Shown here: positions 40,660-50,024 of the stretch, in pieces
Numbering within the stretch: the stretch's first letter is position 1
Layout: each line of letters starts with the position of its first letter
NCBI RefSeq assembly: GCF_016406325.1
Contig: NZ_CP066370.1
Span: 2,108,001-2,172,000, forward strand
DNA from: Shewanella putrefaciens
GTDB taxonomy: Bacteria; Pseudomonadota; Gammaproteobacteria; Enterobacterales; Shewanellaceae
Length of the DNA stretch: 64,000 nucleotides
Reading direction: 5' to 3'
Notes under the pieces: generated by a model
What the model was told of the DNA's origin: nothing
Databases searched by the model: none
What the model saw: only the letters and a program-made list of their open reading frames with translations
Translations under genes and position numbers: made by a program

Positions 40660-43059
40660 TCACACTTTTACGCGTAATAATCTCAAACTATTACCAACAA
40701 CAATTAAAGAACTTGCTGACATGCCTATTGCGGCAATATAAGGTGCCACATGGCCTGTAACAGCTAACGGCAAAATAAGTGCGTTATATCCTAAAGCCCA
40801 AGCGAGATTTTGTTTAATGATTTGCGTGGTCAGTTTGGCGACCGCGACAGCTTGGGTGAAGCGAGAAAGGTGATCCCCAAGTAGGATCAAATCTGCACTG
40901 TTTTTAGCAATCGCACTGCCACTGCCCATAGCAACAGATAGATCAGCACCAGCAAGTACTGGAGCATCGTTAATACCATCCCCAAACATGGCAACTGTTG
41001 AGGTTTTTTGGAGTTCAGTTACTAAAGCAAGCTTATCTGCTGGTGTTAAACCACTATGAACGTCTTCAATCCCTAACTCTTTTGCCAGTTGATATACGTG
41101 ACCAGAATGATCACCACTGGCAATGCTAACACTGCAACCCTGTCTCTTTAACTGTTCAACCGTTGTTTTACTGTCAACGCGGATATTGTCTTTAATTTCA
41201 AAACTGGCAATTAAGTCATATTTTCCATCGTTCAATCGCGCTAACCAAATTTGTTGTATCGGGTTAGTGCTGCTGATATGAGCATCGGTAAACAATGCGT
41301 TGCCAATACGATACTCAATACCATCAATCGAACCTTGTATACCAAACCCCACAGTATGGTGTACTTGTTCTGCTGTGAGAGTAGGCTCAGCAAATACGGC
41401 AAACGCGGCAGCAATTGGGTGACGAGAGCCGGCTTCTAATGCTGCGGCGATAGCAAGAACGCGGTTCTTATCACTATCTGCAAGACATTCAACTTGACCA
41501 ATAGATAACGTGCCACAGGTGAGGGTGCCTGTTTTATCGAAAACAACATGCTTAATCAGTGGGAGTTTTTCGAATACTCCGGCTTTGCGGGTAATGATCC
41601 CAAGACGGGTAAAAATAGCGGTAGCACAGGTAACGGCTGTAGGGGTTGCCAGGGCCAAAGCGCACGGACAAGTCGCAACGAGCACAGACAGCGTGACCCA
41701 AAAGGCATCATCAGGGGAGATCTGATGCCACACTAAGTAGGTAATAGTGGCGATAGAAAGAATGGTGCCTGAAAAGTAACGTGATAACTTATCAGCAAGT
41801 AATGCAACCGCCGGCTTAGTATTAGAAGCAAGCTCTTGTAGGCGAATAATCTCAGCGACCAATTGATCTTGTCCAAGTGCGGACACCTTCACTGTGATGG
41901 GTTGGTCGATATTAATCGTTCCCGCATAGACTTGATTATCAATATTTTTTTCAATTGGCATTTGCTCACCAGTAAGCATGGCCTCATTGATACTCGTGTG
42001 GCCGCCAACCACCACACCATCGGCAGCGACCATTTCCCCCGGTTTCACAAGGATCACATCATTGAGGCGTAACTTTTTGGCGGGGATTTCTTCTTGGCCT
42101 TGCTCTGTAACAAGATGTGCTGTCAGTGGGACTAGTTTGTGTAAGTTACTGGAACTAACTGAAGCCTTTTGTCTAGCTTTCTGCTCAAAATAACGGCCCA
42201 ACAATAAGAAGAAGGTAAACATAGATACGGATTCAAAATACACTTCGCCGGTGCCATTCACTGTGGCAAAACAGCTTGCAGTATAGGCACCACCAATGGC
42301 GATGGAGACAGATACATCCATATTGAGCTTGCCACTAAGTAGGGTACGAATGGCGCTAAAATAAAAAGGTTGAGCAGAATAGAGCACAACTGGGGTCGCA
42401 AAAATCATACTAACCCAGCGGAAATAATCGCGATATTGCACATCTAAGTCAGTGAAATAGCCCGTATACAATGCAAGAGCAAACATCATGACTTGCATTG
42501 TAGCAAAACCGGCTAACCCTAAGCGCAGTAAAAATTTACGGCTATTTTGTTGGCTGCTGCGTTCTTGTTCATCAACTTGATAAGGAGCTGCTTGATAGCC
42601 AATGCGACTAATTTGGGCAAGGATATCGCTGAGTTTTATTTTATGTTTATCCCAACTGATCATGGCTCTTTGAGTTGTCGAATTGACAAGTACTTGTGTT
42701 ATACCAGACAGTTGTTTGACTTTGTGTTCTATTAACCAGGCACAAGCCGCACAGGTAATACCATCAATTGACAGCGATACTGATTCAATATTCTCTTCAG
42801 AATGCACAAAATCTTGCTGTACTTCAGGTAAATCGTAAGCACTAAATTGGTTTAATACATCAGGAACAAGGGCTGTTTGCTTATTTCCAGGTTCAGTTCG
42901 AAACTTGTAATAACTGAGCAATCCTGCATTAACAATCGCCTGTGACACCGCTTGACAACCGGGACAGCACATTAGCTCATCGCGATCATTTATACGGGTA
43001 ATAAACTGCTGGCCCGTGAGTACGGGCTCATTACAATGGAAACAACTTGGATGTGTCAT
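40660..43059 (-). CDS. ccoI: Copper-translocating P-type ATPase CcoI
   Basis: 799 residues. An N-terminal cysteine-rich region (CFHCNEPV and CCPGCQ) and a metal-binding ITCAACAW motif are followed by eight membrane helices with the copper-binding ATCPCALALATP, the phosphorylation site DKTGTLT, HP motif GSRHPIAAAF and hinge GDGINDAPVL. The type exports copper for insertion into cbb3 oxidase. It sits between fixH and ccoS. Confidence 0.96.
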   Translation of the reverse strand: MTHPSCFHCNEPVLTGQQFITRINDRDELMCCPGCQAVSQAIVNAGLLSYYKFRTEPGNKQTALVPDVLNQFSAYDLPEVQQDFVHSEENIESVSLSIDGITCAACAWLIEHKVKQLSGITQVLVNSTTQRAMISWDKHKIKLSDILAQISRIGYQAAPYQVDEQERSSQQNSRKFLLRLGLAGFATMQVMMFALALYTGYFTDLDVQYRDYFRWVSMIFATPVVLYSAQPFYFSAIRTLLSGKLNMDVSVSIAIGGAYTASCFATVNGTGEVYFESVSMFTFFLLLGRYFEQKARQKASVSSSNLHKLVPLTAHLVTEQGQEEIPAKKLRLNDVILVKPGEMVAADGVVVGGHTSINEAMLTGEQMPIEKNIDNQVYAGTINIDQPITVKVSALGQDQLVAEIIRLQELASNTKPAVALLADKLSRYFSGTILSIATITYLVWHQISPDDAFWVTLSVLVATCPCALALATPTAVTCATAIFTRLGIITRKAGVFEKLPLIKHVVFDKTGTLTCGTLSIGQVECLADSDKNRVLAIAAALEAGSRHPIAAAFAVFAEPTLTAEQVHHTVGFGIQGSIDGIEYRIGNALFTDAHISSTNPIQQIWLARLNDGKYDLIASFEIKDNIRVDSKTTVEQLKRQGCSVSIASGDHSGHVYQLAKELGIEDVHSGLTPADKLALVTELQKTSTVAMFGDGINDAPVLAGADLSVAMGSGSAIAKNSADLILLGDHLSRFTQAVAVAKLTTQIIKQNLAWALGYNALILPLAVTGHVAPYIAAIGMSASSLIVVGNSLRLLRVKV

Positions 43060-43081
43060 AACAATTCTTATTCAACTACAA

Positions 43082-43561
43082 CTAATTCAACCACAACTGG
43101 ATACTATCTTTTAATTCAACACGTTGGTGAATTCGCCATTTGCCATCGTAGCCCTCGAGACGCACTTCCCAAGGGCCGGTTAATGTGGTGGGGATAGTAA
43201 TGCGATACACATTACTGGCATCGGCCGTTGCGGTCAGTTTTATATCTCTTTCGGCAATAGTTGGATGATAAAACTCGACTTTCAAGGCTGCTTGGTAAGA
43301 TGGGCCACCTTGTTGTGTCAACAAAATCTCATTATTAGCTTGTTCAAGTGAAAAGTTCATGCCTATTTGTTTGGCGTATTTCACTTTACTCAAATCCATG
43401 TTAATGGCTTTACCATCTTTATAATAATCTTCAGCGACAAGTGAATCTGAGTTGGAAAGGGCAATTTTTAGCGTGGTAAAACTTGCAACGACTGCGCATA
43501 AAGGAAGAATAATTAAAAACCAAGGCCAGAATTGTTTATACCAAGCTTGTTGTTCAGTCAT
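43082..43561 (-). CDS. fixH: FixH/CcoH family protein
   Basis: 159 residues from ATG 43561 (GGG eight bases upstream); an earlier ATG at 43573 is less well placed. One membrane helix, WPWFLIILPLCAVVASFTTLKIAL, and a periplasmic domain with DSLVAEDYYKDGKAINMDLSK, the FixH hallmark. It assists oxidase assembly. A strong terminator stands between ccoP and this gene, so expression may be lowered relative to the structural genes. Confidence 0.92.
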   Translation of the reverse strand: MTEQQAWYKQFWPWFLIILPLCAVVASFTTLKIALSNSDSLVAEDYYKDGKAINMDLSKVKYAKQIGMNFSLEQANNEILLTQQGGPSYQAALKVEFYHPTIAERDIKLTATADASNVYRITIPTTLTGPWEVRLEGYDGKWRIHQRVELKDSIQLWLN

Positions 43562-43620
43562 ATTAATACCCATTTGAAAATTTGTGCCATTTTACCGTTA
43601 AAAGGCAGGTTTAGCACTTT

Positions 43621-43651
43621 AAAAAAAAGGCCTCGATACTCTCGAGGCCTT
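43621..43651 (-). terminator. Intrinsic terminator between ccoP and fixH
   Basis: On the minus strand AAGGCCTCGA, loop GAGTA, TCGAGGCCTT is followed by eight T residues. The ten-base stem is perfect, so most ccoNOQP transcripts should end here. Confidence 0.88.
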
Positions 43652-43669
43652 AGTATTACTTATATCTAA

Positions 43670-44638
43670 TTACTTGTTTGATAAGCTATAAACATAAGCA
43701 GTGATCACATGAACTTTTTCTTCACCGAGAACATCTTTCCACGCAGGCATAACGCCTGAACGACCATGTTTGATACTTTCTTCAATCACGCCGCGGCTAC
43801 CACCATATAACCAAATATCGTCGGTTAAATCGGGGGCGCCCATGAATTTATTGCCTTTTGCGTCCATTCCATGACAGGCAAAGCAACCTTTCATGAATGA
43901 ACCTTGCCCTTGAGCAGCCAGTGTCGCATCGTGCTCGCGGCCAGACAGTTTAACAACGTATTCTGCTAAGCCTGCAATTTCACTATCCTCGATTGGCAAA
44001 CCACCTTTTGGCGGCATCATGCCATGACGGCCACTCATAATAGTGGTTTTGATTGTCGCTAAATCACCACCGTACAACCAATCGCCATCAGTAAGGTTAG
44101 GGAAACCTTTGCTACCACGCGCATCACTACCATGGCATTGTGCACAGTTTTGTAAAAACAAACGGCCGCCCACTTTTAATGCTTCTTGGTTTTTAACTAG
44201 TTCTTCTAGTGGTGTTGCCAAATAAGCAGCAAAAATAGGACCATATTTATCATCCGCTTGCTTTACTTCTTGATCGTACTGTACCCAACGGCCTTCTTTG
44301 TTCGCGAGTTCCACCGCTGCGGCTGAGTCGGCTTTTATACCTTTATCAGTACCAATACTTTGGTTTGCACTGCTCCAACCTAAGAGGCCTTGGTAATTAC
44401 CTAAACCAGGATATAAGGCAAGGTAAATTAAACCAAAGACAATCGTGATATAGAACATGTAACTCCACCATTTTGGTAGTGGATTGTTCATCTCTTCAAT
44501 ACCGTCGAAGCTATGACCCATAGATTCGCCTTCTTTTACGTCAGTGGTGTTCTTAGAACACACTTTAAGTAAAATAAAACAACCTGCGATCACCACTAAC
44601 GAGAGTACGGTAATCCAAATACTCCAGAAGCTACTCAT
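43670..44638 (-). CDS. ccoP: cbb3 oxidase diheme subunit CcoP
   Basis: 322 residues from ATG 44638, whose A overlaps the ccoQ stop (TGATG); a GTG one codon earlier is also possible. An N-terminal membrane helix region and two c-type heme sites, CAQCHG and CFACHG, each with downstream Met ligand segments (MMPPKGGLP, VMPAWKDVLG). It passes electrons from c-type cytochromes to CcoO/CcoN. Confidence 0.97.
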   Translation of the reverse strand: MSSFWSIWITVLSLVVIAGCFILLKVCSKNTTDVKEGESMGHSFDGIEEMNNPLPKWWSYMFYITIVFGLIYLALYPGLGNYQGLLGWSSANQSIGTDKGIKADSAAAVELANKEGRWVQYDQEVKQADDKYGPIFAAYLATPLEELVKNQEALKVGGRLFLQNCAQCHGSDARGSKGFPNLTDGDWLYGGDLATIKTTIMSGRHGMMPPKGGLPIEDSEIAGLAEYVVKLSGREHDATLAAQGQGSFMKGCFACHGMDAKGNKFMGAPDLTDDIWLYGGSRGVIEESIKHGRSGVMPAWKDVLGEEKVHVITAYVYSLSNK

Positions 44639-44814
44639 CACTTATGCTCTCCTGAGTCCTTCGATTCCTTGTTTATTTCTTCGTCAGAAAACACAAGGTT
44701 AGCTGCTTCATCAAAGGATTTTTGACGACGCGAGCTATATGCCCAAGCAAATATACCGACGAAGGTCAGCATCACAATGATCGTTAAAATGCCTTGCAAT
44801 GTGCCGTAATCCAT
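44638..44814 (-). CDS. ccoQ: cbb3 oxidase small subunit CcoQ
   Basis: 58 residues beginning MDYGTLQGILTIIVMLTFVG with one membrane helix and an acidic tail (SDEEINKESKDSGEH). Position between ccoO and ccoP and the start motif identify it; it stabilises the oxidase complex in other species. ATG 44814 follows a GGAGG site and lies 11 bases after ccoO. Confidence 0.93.
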   Translation of the reverse strand: MDYGTLQGILTIIVMLTFVGIFAWAYSSRRQKSFDEAANLVFSDEEINKESKDSGEHK

Positions 44815-44825
44815 ATTTTGCCTCC

Positions 44826-45452
44826 TTATTTGAGTGCATGACCCAAAGACTGAAGATATGCGATCAAGGCTTCCATTTCTGTCTTACCTTCTACAGCCTT
44901 TTGTGCGCCTGCAATTTCTTCATCGGTATAAAGATCATTACCCTTGTAACCGCCTTTATGCATGTTACGCAGAATAGTCATCTTGTCGCCTGTCAGTTTG
45001 CCGTCTAACTTATTTTCGGCTAACCAAGGAAAGGCAGGCATATTCGATTGAGGAACGACAGCGCGTGGATCGATTAAGTGAACTTCATGCCATTTATCAC
45101 TATAACGCCCACCGACACGAGCAAGATCAGGACCTGTTCTCTTAGAACCCCATTGGAAGGGATGATCCCATACTGACTCACCGGCAACAGAGTAGTGACC
45201 ATAACGCTCAGTCTCTGCACGTAAAGGACGGATCATTTGGCTGTGACAGTTGTAGCAACCTTCACGAACATAAATGTCACGGCCTTCAATTTGCAGGGCT
45301 GTGTAGGGTTTTAAGCCTTCAACAGGTTCAGTCGTATCCTTTTGGAAAATCAGCGGAGTGATTTCGACAAGGCTACCGAAACTGATAGCGATAACGGTAA
45401 AGATCGCTAACAAACCGATGTTTTTTTCAACTATCTCATGATTAAATTTCAT
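44826..45452 (-). CDS. ccoO: cbb3 oxidase monoheme subunit CcoO
   Basis: 208 residues. Membrane anchor ([20 protein letters not shown]) and one heme c site, [13 protein letters not shown]. The downstream Met-rich [15 protein letters not shown] supplies the axial ligand. Typical length and layout; 12 bases after ccoN. Confidence 0.97.
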   Translation of the reverse strand: MKFNHEIVEKNIGLLAIFTVIAISFGSLVEITPLIFQKDTTEPVEGLKPYTALQIEGRDIYVREGCYNCHSQMIRPLRAETERYGHYSVAGESVWDHPFQWGSKRTGPDLARVGGRYSDKWHEVHLIDPRAVVPQSNMPAFPWLAENKLDGKLTGDKMTILRNMHKGGYKGNDLYTDEEIAGAQKAVEGKTEMEALIAYLQSLGHALK

Positions 45453-45464
45453 CGAGTTTGCTCC

Positions 45465-46901
45465 TTAAGCCGCCGTTGGTTCAGCCAGTGCTGGCAATGA
45501 ATCTTTTGAGGCTTTCACAGTACGAACAACGTTATATGCCATGATAAGCATACCGGTTAGGAAGAAACATCCACCGATGAAACGTACGAAGTAGAAAGGA
45601 TATGAAGCTTCAAGACTTTCAACAAAGCTATAAGTCAATGTTCCATCAGCGTTTACTGCACGCCACATCAGACCTTGCATCACACCAGAAATCCACATAG
45701 ACACAATGTAAAGCACTGTACCAATGGTTGCTAACCAGAAATGGACATTAATCAGTTTGGTACTGTACATACGGCCATGGCCAAATAACACAGGAACCAA
45801 ATGATATAACGAACCAATAGAGACCATTGCAACCCAGCCTAGCGCGCCGGAGTGAACGTGTCCTACTGTCCAGTCAGTATAGTGAGATAAGGCGTTAACG
45901 GTTTTAATCGCCATCATCGGTCCTTCAAAGGTAGACATACCATAGAAAGACAGAGAAACAACGAGGAAACGCAATATTGGGTCAGTACGCAGCTTATGCC
46001 AAGCACCTGATAGGGTCATAATACCGTTGATCATACCGCCCCAAGAGGGAGCAAATAGGATAAGCGACATCACCATACCCAAAGACTGAGTCCAATCAGG
46101 TAATGCTGTGTAATGTAAATGGTGAGGACCCGCCCAAATGTACAGTGCGATCAGTGCCCAGAAGTGCACAATCGACAGACGATAGGAATATACCGGACGA
46201 CCTGCTTGCTTAGGGACGAAATAGTACATCATTCCTAAAAAACCAGCCGTCAGTAAGAAGCCTACAGCATTATGACCATACCACCATTGCACCATAGCGT
46301 CGACAGCACCGCTATACATGGAATATGACTTGAATAGACTCACTGGTACTGCCATAGAGTTAACAATATGGAGCACCGCGACGGTAATGATAAAGGCGCC
46401 AAAGAACCAGTTCGCAACATAGATATGCGAGGTAGTACGTTTGACGATAGTGCCAAAAAACACTATGGCATAGGAAACCCATACAATAGTGATAGCGATA
46501 TCAATTGGCCATTCCAATTCAGCATATTCTTTGCCTTGGGTAAAGCCCATAGGTAAAGAGATAGCTGCTGACAGAATGATGGCTTGCCATCCCCAAAACG
46601 TAAATGCAGCTAATTTAGGTGCAAATAGTCGGGTTTGACAGGTGCGTTGTACGACATAATAGGATGTTGCAAAGAGGGCTGATGTACCGAACGCGAAGAT
46701 CACCGCATTGGTATGTAATGGTCGCAAGCGACTGTACGTTAACCAAGGTGTGTCAAAGTTCAGCTGAGGCCAGATTAACTGGGCCGCAATTAATACACCG
46801 ACTGTCATACCAACAATACCCCACAAAACCGTGGTTAAGGCAAATTGGCGAACAATGGTGTAATTGTAATCAGCGCCTGTTGGCTGGGAATGGTTCATCA
46901 T
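45465..46901 (-). CDS. ccoN: cbb3 oxidase catalytic subunit CcoN
   Basis: 478 residues from ATG 46901, with GGAAG upstream; a start at 46943 would add 14 poor residues. Twelve membrane helices. Histidines for hemes b and b3 and Cu-B are visible in [42 protein letters not shown] and [12 protein letters not shown]. It reduces oxygen to water with high affinity and pumps protons. First gene of ccoNOQP; an FNR-type box lies about 200 bases upstream. Confidence 0.97.
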   Translation of the reverse strand: MMNHSQPTGADYNYTIVRQFALTTVLWGIVGMTVGVLIAAQLIWPQLNFDTPWLTYSRLRPLHTNAVIFAFGTSALFATSYYVVQRTCQTRLFAPKLAAFTFWGWQAIILSAAISLPMGFTQGKEYAELEWPIDIAITIVWVSYAIVFFGTIVKRTTSHIYVANWFFGAFIITVAVLHIVNSMAVPVSLFKSYSMYSGAVDAMVQWWYGHNAVGFLLTAGFLGMMYYFVPKQAGRPVYSYRLSIVHFWALIALYIWAGPHHLHYTALPDWTQSLGMVMSLILFAPSWGGMINGIMTLSGAWHKLRTDPILRFLVVSLSFYGMSTFEGPMMAIKTVNALSHYTDWTVGHVHSGALGWVAMVSIGSLYHLVPVLFGHGRMYSTKLINVHFWLATIGTVLYIVSMWISGVMQGLMWRAVNADGTLTYSFVESLEASYPFYFVRFIGGCFFLTGMLIMAYNVVRTVKASKDSLPALAEPTAA

Positions 46902-47054
46902 AATGCTTCCACTGCTTATTACTTTTACTTTTAGTAAAGACAAGCTTTACCTGTTATAAAATGACACAACATTGCTTCCCTATTAGGGTAATCAAGTTAT
47001 GTCAATGCGTTATCCTTCATATTTGTGCTCAAATACAAGGTTTCGCAATGATAC

Positions 47055-47068
47055 TTGAGCAATGTCAA
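47055..47068 (-). promoter_or_regulatory. Secondary FNR-like site near the ccoN start of transcription
   Basis: TTGAGCAATGTCAA matches eight of the ten conserved FNR half-site bases. It overlaps the predicted ccoN transcription start, a position that would fit repression or a second binding event. Confidence 0.35.
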
Positions 47069-47070
47069 AA

Positions 47071-47111
47071 AAGATACCAAAGAAGGGCTGTCGAAAGTTG
47101 ATCTAGATCAA
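47071..47111 (-). promoter_or_regulatory. Predicted ccoN promoter with perfect FNR/EtrA box
   Basis: TTGATCTAGATCAA (47098-47111) matches the FNR consensus exactly. On the minus strand a TATCTT -10 element lies at 47076-47071, placing transcription start near 47064 and the box at about -41, the class II activation position. The same palindrome lies about 50 bases before the divergent lipoprotein gene, whose own -10 candidate is CATAAT at 47139-47144. Confidence 0.8.
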
Positions 47112-47157
47112 CCTACGCTATAGAATGTTAACACATTGCATAATAAGGTTAATTTTT

Positions 47158-47613
47158 GTGCTTATGCGGCAATTCCTCGTATTTTTAACCATGGTATTCT
47201 TGCTTAATCTCACTGCTTGTAAAGAAAAGGTCGAGCACATTAGAGATAAGGAAAACTCCGATCCATCATTATGTGTTTTTTCTCAAGGTGAATGTGTAAA
47301 AACCATTGCAGGGATTAAACTGAGTTTCACTATCAACCCAAGTCATGCCCCGAGTGAAAAACCTTTAACATTAAATATATTATCTTCGGCTCCTATAAGT
47401 GATGTACACATTCGCTTAGAAGGGAGAGATATGTTTATGGGGATTATTCCGGTCAATGTGCGCCAAGTTGATGAAATGAACTATATAGGCCAAATGGTTT
47501 ATGGTTCTTGCAGTAGTGGGTATATGGTCTGGCGTGGTTTTGTTAATTTCACTGTCAACGGAAAACCGCAAACGGCGATCTTTGATTTTCTTGCAGATAG
47601 CGATATTAACTAA
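47158..47613 (+). CDS. Small lipoprotein of unknown function
   Basis: 151 residues from GTG 47158, with AAGG nine bases upstream; ATG 47164 and 47125 are alternatives. The leader ends in LNLTAC, a lipobox, so the protein is probably lipid-anchored at the Cys. The mature part has two more Cys (CVFSQGEC), the segment LSFTINPSHAPSEKPLTLNI and a C-terminal YGSCSSGYMVWRGFVNF. It resembles no family I can name with confidence, though the fold hints at FixH-like beta-strands. It is divergent from ccoN and shares its FNR box. Confidence 0.68.
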   Translation: MLMRQFLVFLTMVFLLNLTACKEKVEHIRDKENSDPSLCVFSQGECVKTIAGIKLSFTINPSHAPSEKPLTLNILSSAPISDVHIRLEGRDMFMGIIPVNVRQVDEMNYIGQMVYGSCSSGYMVWRGFVNFTVNGKPQTAIFDFLADSDIN

Positions 47614-47641
47614 GCGACCATAAAAAGGATGATCTCTGCAT

Positions 47642-49213
47642 TTAGAGATCTTTCCAGTTTTCTTTCACTTGAACAAACACCTCAATATTCTGGATAAAAA
47701 GCTCGAGTAAATTGGGGTCAAAATGTTTACCTGCACCTTTTTGCATTTCAGTTAATACATCTTCTAATGGCCATGCAGATTTATAACAACGTGTATGGGA
47801 GAGCGCATCAAACACATCAGCAATAGCGACTATACGCGCAAAAATATGGATCTCATCTTGCTTTAGGTTAGATGGATAGCCTGAACCATCATATTTTTCA
47901 TGGTGTTGAAGTGCAATAATGGAAGCAGCTTTAAGAATAGGGCGCTCAGAGTTGGCTAAAATTTGATGACCAATATTAGGGTGCTGACGCATGATTTGCC
48001 ATTCATCATCATTTAACTTACCAGGTTTAAGTAACACAGCATCAGGAATCGCGATTTTACCAATATCGTGCATAGGTGATGCTCTACGTAGTAGATCTGC
48101 ATCGTATTCATTTAATCCCGCCAGCAAAGCCAGTTGTGCACAATATTCAGCCATACGTTTAACATGATTTGCCGCTTCTTTAGAACGACTTTCTACTACA
48201 TCCCCTAAACGGAGGATCAGCTCCGATTGAGTATCTTCTACCTCCTGATTAAGTAGCAAGTTTTCAAATGCGATCCCGACATTAATAGCAAAAATATCAA
48301 TCAGCTTCTTATCAAGATCATCAATCTTATTAATACCATCCATATATAAGAGATTAATAAGACCACTTTTGGTTGGGAAATAACCCACAAAATAGTTATC
48401 TTCATACAGACAACGCTTCAGTGCTAAAGCACTACGTAGGAGTTTATCTATACGCTCTGGCAGTATCGTTTTAGCCGAACTATTCGCAAACTGTCCTGTT
48501 CCCGCCAGAATTTCAATGCCAGCACAATCCACATGACCACTAATTGCATCCATAGCGTTACAACTTAGTAGGAGTGTTTCATTATCTAAGTTGAGGAGTG
48601 TAGCGACTTGAGTCAACAGGCCATCAGCAAACTTATGCAATGTTCTTAACTCAAATAACCCTGCAGTCGCTTCAAGTACACGCTCTAATCCCATACGATG
48701 ACTTAATTGAGCGCGTCTTGCTTGTTCAATTTCCATAATATCGCGATAAGAACGCAGGGCAGAGTAGACACTGGTCATCAACTTACGGGAGTCCAACTCA
48801 GATTTTGCTTTATAATCATTGATATCATAATTGACTATCACATCTTCTTCTGGAGCTTGTCCAGGTTGCCCAGTTCGTAAGATTAAGCGAATTGTCTTAT
48901 TATGCAATTCCTCACGGATCCATCTGATTAGTTCTAATCCCGCATGATCACTTTCCATGACAACATCAATAAAAGCTATTGCAATATCTTGTTCTTGCCT
49001 GAGTAATGCCTTCGCTTGCTCTCCGCTGTAGGCATTGATAAAAGAGAGTGCACGGCCATCTAGTCTAAAACGAGATAGCGCAAGTTTAGTTACAGTATGA
49101 ACATCAGGTTCATCATCGACGACAAGCACCTTCCAAGGAGGACCACAGTCTGTGATGTCTGCCGATTTTTTACCCGAAAAAAGAGGATTTTTCTTTGCAA
49201 TATCAATAAGCAT
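47642..49213 (-). CDS. HD-GYP response regulator (RpfG-like, with DUF3369)
   Basis: 523 residues. Receiver domain (WKVLVVDDEPDVHTV, IAFIDVVME), a middle DUF3369 region, and an HD-GYP phosphodiesterase domain: MHDIGKIAIPD, HHEKYDGSGYP, ARIVAIADVFDALSH. It should hydrolyse c-di-GMP under control of an unseen histidine kinase. Its stop overlaps a small hairpin (GATCTCT/AGAGATC, 47631-47650) shared with the convergent lipoprotein gene. Confidence 0.93.
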   Translation of the reverse strand: MLIDIAKKNPLFSGKKSADITDCGPPWKVLVVDDEPDVHTVTKLALSRFRLDGRALSFINAYSGEQAKALLRQEQDIAIAFIDVVMESDHAGLELIRWIREELHNKTIRLILRTGQPGQAPEEDVIVNYDINDYKAKSELDSRKLMTSVYSALRSYRDIMEIEQARRAQLSHRMGLERVLEATAGLFELRTLHKFADGLLTQVATLLNLDNETLLLSCNAMDAISGHVDCAGIEILAGTGQFANSSAKTILPERIDKLLRSALALKRCLYEDNYFVGYFPTKSGLINLLYMDGINKIDDLDKKLIDIFAINVGIAFENLLLNQEVEDTQSELILRLGDVVESRSKEAANHVKRMAEYCAQLALLAGLNEYDADLLRRASPMHDIGKIAIPDAVLLKPGKLNDDEWQIMRQHPNIGHQILANSERPILKAASIIALQHHEKYDGSGYPSNLKQDEIHIFARIVAIADVFDALSHTRCYKSAWPLEDVLTEMQKGAGKHFDPNLLELFIQNIEVFVQVKENWKDL

Positions 49214-49325
49214 CCAACACCTCTACCATATAAAAATATTGCGCACAGTAAGAGTGTAGTAGATACCTTTAAAGACGAGATAAAAATAATGAATAAAGTG
49301 AATTAAATAAGCATAGCCTACTTGT

Positions 49326-49340
49326 TGATAATAATTATCA
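49326..49340 (+). promoter_or_regulatory. Fur box
   Basis: TGATAAT-A-ATTATCA is a perfect 7-1-7 inverted repeat, the core form of the Fur box. It sits about 46 bases upstream of the ATG of the Cys-rich small protein and 112 bases before the divergent HD-GYP start. Confidence 0.72.
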
Positions 49341-49385
49341 TTTAATATTATTATAAATAAGCAAATTACTGAATGGACAAGAACA

Positions 49386-49616
49386 ATGACTGAACGCATA
49401 AACTTATCAATTACTGAAAGAAAACTCGCTCAGTTAATCCATGATGGATACTTGTGTGCGGCTGACTTCTCATGCCTAGATTCTCAATCCAAGCAGAAAG
49501 TATGGCAACTTTGCCTTATCTGTTGTAAGAAGAGGATTTTTTGCGATCAATGTGCAAATCAAGATTGTCCCCAAATAGAGCTTCGGATTAGCACTAAATC
49601 GGGAGATATTTTATAG
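49386..49616 (+). CDS. Cys-rich small protein with upstream Fur box
   Basis: 76 residues from ATG 49386. No signal peptide or membrane helix. The second half is dense in cysteine: ADFSC, LCLICCKKRIFC, QCANQDC, that is eight Cys in about 40 residues, suitable for binding zinc or an iron-sulfur cluster. I do not recognise the family. The perfect Fur box suggests iron-repressed expression, so a role in iron sensing or iron-sulfur handling is a reasonable guess, not a demonstration. Confidence 0.7.
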   Translation: MTERINLSITERKLAQLIHDGYLCAADFSCLDSQSKQKVWQLCLICCKKRIFCDQCANQDCPQIELRISTKSGDIL

Positions 49617-49796
49617 TGGTAAACATTTGACTACATTGCTTTAGTCATAAATCATCTTTGATGGTAGTAGGTCAATGTAACTTAGCTTGGTAATTTCTTT
49701 CATAACAATGCCAATGCGTTGATAGGTAATAATACTATCATTTATCAATTTAACATAATATACATTGTGCGCAGTTTTGTATGGGAGGGCTTGGGG

Positions 49797-49822
49797 ATGC
49801 CGATAACGTCAATTATCGGCAT
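49797..49822. repeat. Inverted repeat after the small zinc-ribbon gene
   Basis: ATGCCGATAA (49797-49806), loop CGTCAA, TTATCGGCAT (49813-49822). It lies ten bases beyond the minus-strand stop at 49833 and may end that transcript, but no T-tract follows on either strand. The preceding 49617-49796 holds no gene I can see. Confidence 0.5.
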
Positions 49823-49832
49823 TGGTTAGCAG

Positions 49833-50009
49833 CTAACGGTGTCTAAAGGGTTCTTCTGCTGTAACTCGTCGCAGTTCGCCTTGGTAATGTGGGCACAGGA
49901 TAAAAATAGATGGAAACTCATCATACCAAAATGCTTTATTACAGTTGTTGCACTGTAGTTCTGGCTTGTCGTTGCGGTCGACGATGCTGGTACCACCATC
50001 ATCCATCAT
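49833..50009 (-). CDS. Small zinc-ribbon-like protein
   Basis: 58 residues, starting at either of two adjacent ATGs (50009 or 50006). The protein reads ELQCNNCNKAFWYDEFPSIF in the middle and CPHYQGELRRV near the end: a zinc-ribbon plan with CNNC and CPHx, but the expected fourth Cys (CPHC) is Tyr, a change that one base (TGC to TAC) would explain. The site may use the neighbouring His or may be broken. It follows a decayed open frame by 15 bases on the same strand. Confidence 0.62.
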   Translation of the reverse strand: MMDDGGTSIVDRNDKPELQCNNCNKAFWYDEFPSIFILCPHYQGELRRVTAEEPFRHR

Positions 50010-50024
50010 AAGGAATTATTTGCA

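Noticed and set aside
47631..47650. Hairpin GATCTCT/AGAGATC between the lipoprotein and HD-GYP genes as a full terminator
   Set aside because: The stem is seven bases, overlaps the HD-GYP stop and has only a short T-tract, so it is noted in the gene entry rather than called.
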